Source: Candidatus Zixiibacteriota bacterium (GTDB lineage: Bacteria > Zixibacteria > MSB-5A5 > GN15 > FEB-12). From it: 40,550 bases of DNA. Under the pieces are notes generated by a model. The model ran no database searches and was not told the origin of the DNA. It was given only the letters and a program-made list of their open reading frames with translations. Below are positions 38,394-40,550 of the stretch, one piece after another (the first letter of the stretch is position 1; each line of letters starts with the position of its first letter). The DNA lies in contig JAJRUL010000192.1 of assembly GCA_024277795.1 (NCBI GenBank), positions 1-40,550 on the forward strand, given 5' to 3'. Made by a program: the position numbers and the translations under genes.

Positions 38394-38429
38394 TAAGTAG
38401 ATACCCGACCCGCCATTTAATAAATACAT

Positions 38430-38458
38430 TTGGAATAATCAAGGGTTTATGTTATATT
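38430..38458 (+). promoter_or_regulatory. Promoter of the TIG-domain lipoprotein
   Basis: TTGGAA (38430-38435), 17-base spacer, TATATT (38453-38458; 5/6). Predicted leader about 50 bases before the ATG at 38519, which has AAAGG ten bases upstream. Confidence 0.55.
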
Positions 38459-38518
38459 TCGTGAGTAAATTAGATGGATCAACTTATAAACAGAAACAAA
38501 ATAAAAGGTACATAAATA

Positions 38519-38932
38519 ATGATTCGAGGCCGACTGTTATCATTAGTACTGATTGTTTCGTTTTCAATCTTCATTTTTTCATGTTCCAAAAAAGAAGACT
38601 CACCAACCAGCCCATCACCAGGGACTAATACTGCAGATCTGATTTCTGTCTCTCCCGACTCCGGCTCCCCTGGATCTATTCTTACATTGAACAACTTTCA
38701 ATTCGATTCTTCTCAAGTGGGAAATTATGTAGCGTATATTGGTGATGAAGAAGCCCCATTGAGATTAGTAGACGGAGCTATCATTCAAGTTGCCCTACCA
38801 CTCTTTTGGGATTCTACTATTGGTTGGTCAAGCCCTCCTACTGAATCTGTCTCATTGGAAATAATGCTCAATGGTGAATTGATTGCCTACACAGATACAA
38901 CGATTCAGATCGATTCATTGAAACACGCTTAG
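38519..38932 (+). CDS. N-terminal part of TIG-domain lipoprotein, ends at in-frame TAG
   Basis: 137 residues. Signal peptide with lipobox IFSC at residues 18-21, then a Ser/Pro linker (SPTSPSPG) and an IPT/TIG-like immunoglobulin domain beginning ISVSPDSGSPGSILTL and ending TDTTIQIDS. The frame stops at TAG (38930-38932), immediately after the TIG-like domain, but the same frame then stays open to the window edge (next entry). It has its own promoter. Read alone it would be a small surface lipoprotein; more likely it is the front of a much longer protein. Confidence 0.7.
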   Translation: MIRGRLLSLVLIVSFSIFIFSCSKKEDSPTSPSPGTNTADLISVSPDSGSPGSILTLNNFQFDSSQVGNYVAYIGDEEAPLRLVDGAIIQVALPLFWDSTIGWSSPPTESVSLEIMLNGELIAYTDTTIQIDSLKHA

Positions 38933-40550
38933 GGAACAACACAATCAATTAAGCAAAGTCTTGATTCTGTTATTTCATATTTTGAGATTTTATTGTCTGA
39001 AGTACCGTCCCGCACTACATGGGAGCAAGAATATCGCGATAGTTTACTCTCTGTTGTCAAGTCCCTATTAAATGGTCAAGATACATCTTTAGTAGCGATT
39101 ATGAATGGCACATCATCGTTGTTAAATGGAATGCCTGTTGATATAGAACTCACAGATGCCATTCTAGCAAATACTGGTATTCTAGATTATTGGAATGAAT
39201 ATCTAAGTGCATTTTCATCGTCCGTGAGAAGACTTCAGGATAAAATAAACAGACTGCAAACAGCAAGTCTGTTATGTACAGAATCCGGAGCGGATATGGA
39301 TCTAGCTTGCAAAATGCAGTTATATGTTCTTCTTGATAATTGGGCCAATGAGTTTCTTGCCGAGACTCGTACTGAATGGGAATTAAGTATTGGTTGGATT
39401 ATTGATGCCATCTCGATCATCCCTGGAGCATCTGCTGCACCACCTATCGTTGTTGGTCAGTTAATTGGAGCTATTCTCACTATTTCAGATGTTATCACTA
39501 ACAATATTGTTTTAAGTGTTTTGCCTTCCCACATAATAAATTTCGACCTGACAGTAAACCCTGATGCTATAGATGTAGACGAATTTACTAACAGTCAGAT
39601 ATTTATTACTGCGGCAAATTCTCCAGAACAAATGACGATCAACGAAATGATTGATCTTGTCATGGCTGTAGTTGGTTTCCATTCGACAACAGATAACCCT
39701 CAATTCAAAATGATTGTTCTCAAGATTGTACAATTCGTTGTGGATAAACTTCGATCTGTCTATTCATGGTTATCCTCTATCGCTCCAGATGTATTTATCA
39801 ATCCTGAATTAGTTGATGGTACATGGTATGGCTTTCCAAACCTCACATGGGGTCCTGTTGAAATTACTAGCAATGACTTGGTAGAGCTGTATAGCTTGAC
39901 GCCTGATATTCTCGAACCAGACTCTTCTGTGTATGAATGGTGGAGTGTAAACTGCGGTGAAGGTCGAATACAAGCTCGTACTCGTGCCGCAGGTGAACGT
40001 TCGAAGGTTGTCAGGGACTGGTTGTTCTGTGTCGGTTGCCAATACAGCGGTGGTGCTTTCGGAGAAGATGTCATATACAGTGAAACAAAAATAGTAACTG
40101 TAGGAACAAACGGAAACTTAGCAATCAATGTCAGTGGCTTACCTCAAGGTGAAGACGCAGATATTATCATTATCTATCCTGATGGCGTCACTTTTAATCA
40201 CATCTCCTCGACTGATACCTTAAAGGAAATAGAGTCGGGACAATATGAAATTCAAGCTAACGAGGTAACCACATCTGATGGTACAGTATATGTGTCTGAC
40301 CCTGCTAGTCGCACTGTTGAAGTGCTCTGTGACAATACCCTAACTGTTAATGTTTCATATGTAAAAAAGTACGGTAGTATCTATCTTGTAGTCAATGGAC
40401 TCAACTTCGGTGAACCAGGGGTCATTCCTGCAGATATTCGCGTAGAGGGGCCAGATTCTTACGTGTCCGAGATAAATCAGACGACTCTCATAGATTCACT
40501 TTTACCGGGAGTTTATGATATTTTAGCTTTTGAAGTTGATAATGATTGGG
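38933..40550 (+). pseudogene. Continuation of the lipoprotein frame after the amber codon, runs off window
   Basis: 539 further codons in exactly the same frame as 38519-38929, with no stop to the right edge. The segment begins GTTQSIKQSLDSVISYF, a helical region, contains a hydrophobic stretch (WIIDAISIIPGASAAPP) and, from about 40111, at least two related beta repeats of the form SGLPQG.DADI..YPDG..TLKEI.SGQYEI.A (40111-40290) and NGLNFG..ADIRVEGPD..TLIDSLLPGVYDILA (40390-40535). No ribosome site or start codon near 38933 supports an independent gene. Interpretation: one long surface lipoprotein split by a nonsense codon, sequencing error or readthrough; the C-terminus is missing. Confidence 0.7.

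Noticed and set aside
38930-38932. Genome-wide reassignment of TAG to an amino acid
   Set aside because: Several core genes here (fabF, atpD, atpH, ctaA, DUF177, O-antigen ligase) end with TAG at the expected family length, so TAG is a working stop.
39760-40128. Minus-strand frame of 122 residues opposite the lipoprotein
   Set aside because: It is the complement of a continuous plus-strand frame with clear beta-repeat patterns and has no signal or motif of its own.

Overview
The window reads as one chromosomal segment of a Gram-negative, aerobically respiring bacterium. Base composition looks moderately AT-rich by eye. An Alternative Complex III operon joined to a caa3-type oxidase, together with Por/TIG-style secreted proteins, points to the FCB superphylum or a nearby candidate phylum (for example a Zixibacteria-like lineage). 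That placement is inference; no rRNA gene is present. Almost everything from 1 to 33.7 kb lies on the minus strand and is transcribed right to left. From 34.0 to 40.55 kb genes lie on the plus strand.

Layout. (1) 1-2181: a large secreted protein of unknown function, cut by the window edge. (2) 2.26-3.45 kb: a small cupin, then a solitary etfB ending in a clear hairpin terminator. (3) 3.64-10.6 kb: fatty-acid and phospholipid operon in the order DUF177 - rpmF - plsX - fabH - fabD - fabG - acpP - fabF - rnc. (4) 10.7-18.1 kb: a complete F-type ATP synthase operon atpZ-I-B-E-F-H-A-G-D-C with a strong promoter upstream of atpZ. (5) 18.2-32.5 kb: a respiratory operon encoding Alternative Complex III (actA-B-C-D-E-F), a small unrecognised membrane protein, two SCO copper chaperones, caa3 oxidase subunits II, I, III and IV, heme A synthase and a DUF420 assembly protein. 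(6) 32.86-33.74 kb: heme O synthase (ctaB) behind a near-perfect sigma-70 promoter. (7) 34.0-37.9 kb, plus strand: a TIGR04283-like glycosyltransferase, a DUF547 protein, an O-antigen ligase-like membrane protein, a MutY-like glycosylase without an iron-sulfur cluster, and queF. (8) 38.5 kb to the right edge: a TIG-domain lipoprotein whose frame is broken by one in-frame TAG and then stays open to the end of the window.

Functionally, sections 4-6 form a nearly complete terminal respiratory module: quinol is oxidised by ACIII, electrons pass through its c-hemes to the heme-c-bearing subunit II of the oxidase, oxygen is reduced, and the proton gradient drives the ATP synthase. The assembly factors (ctaA, ctaB, two SCOs, DUF420) sit alongside.

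I found no clear mobile element, CRISPR array, tRNA or rRNA. The most interesting points are the single-amber interruption of the right-edge lipoprotein, the Fe-S-less MutY homologue, a His-to-Asn change at a heme-ligand position in CtaA, and the small unidentified membrane protein inside the ACIII operon.
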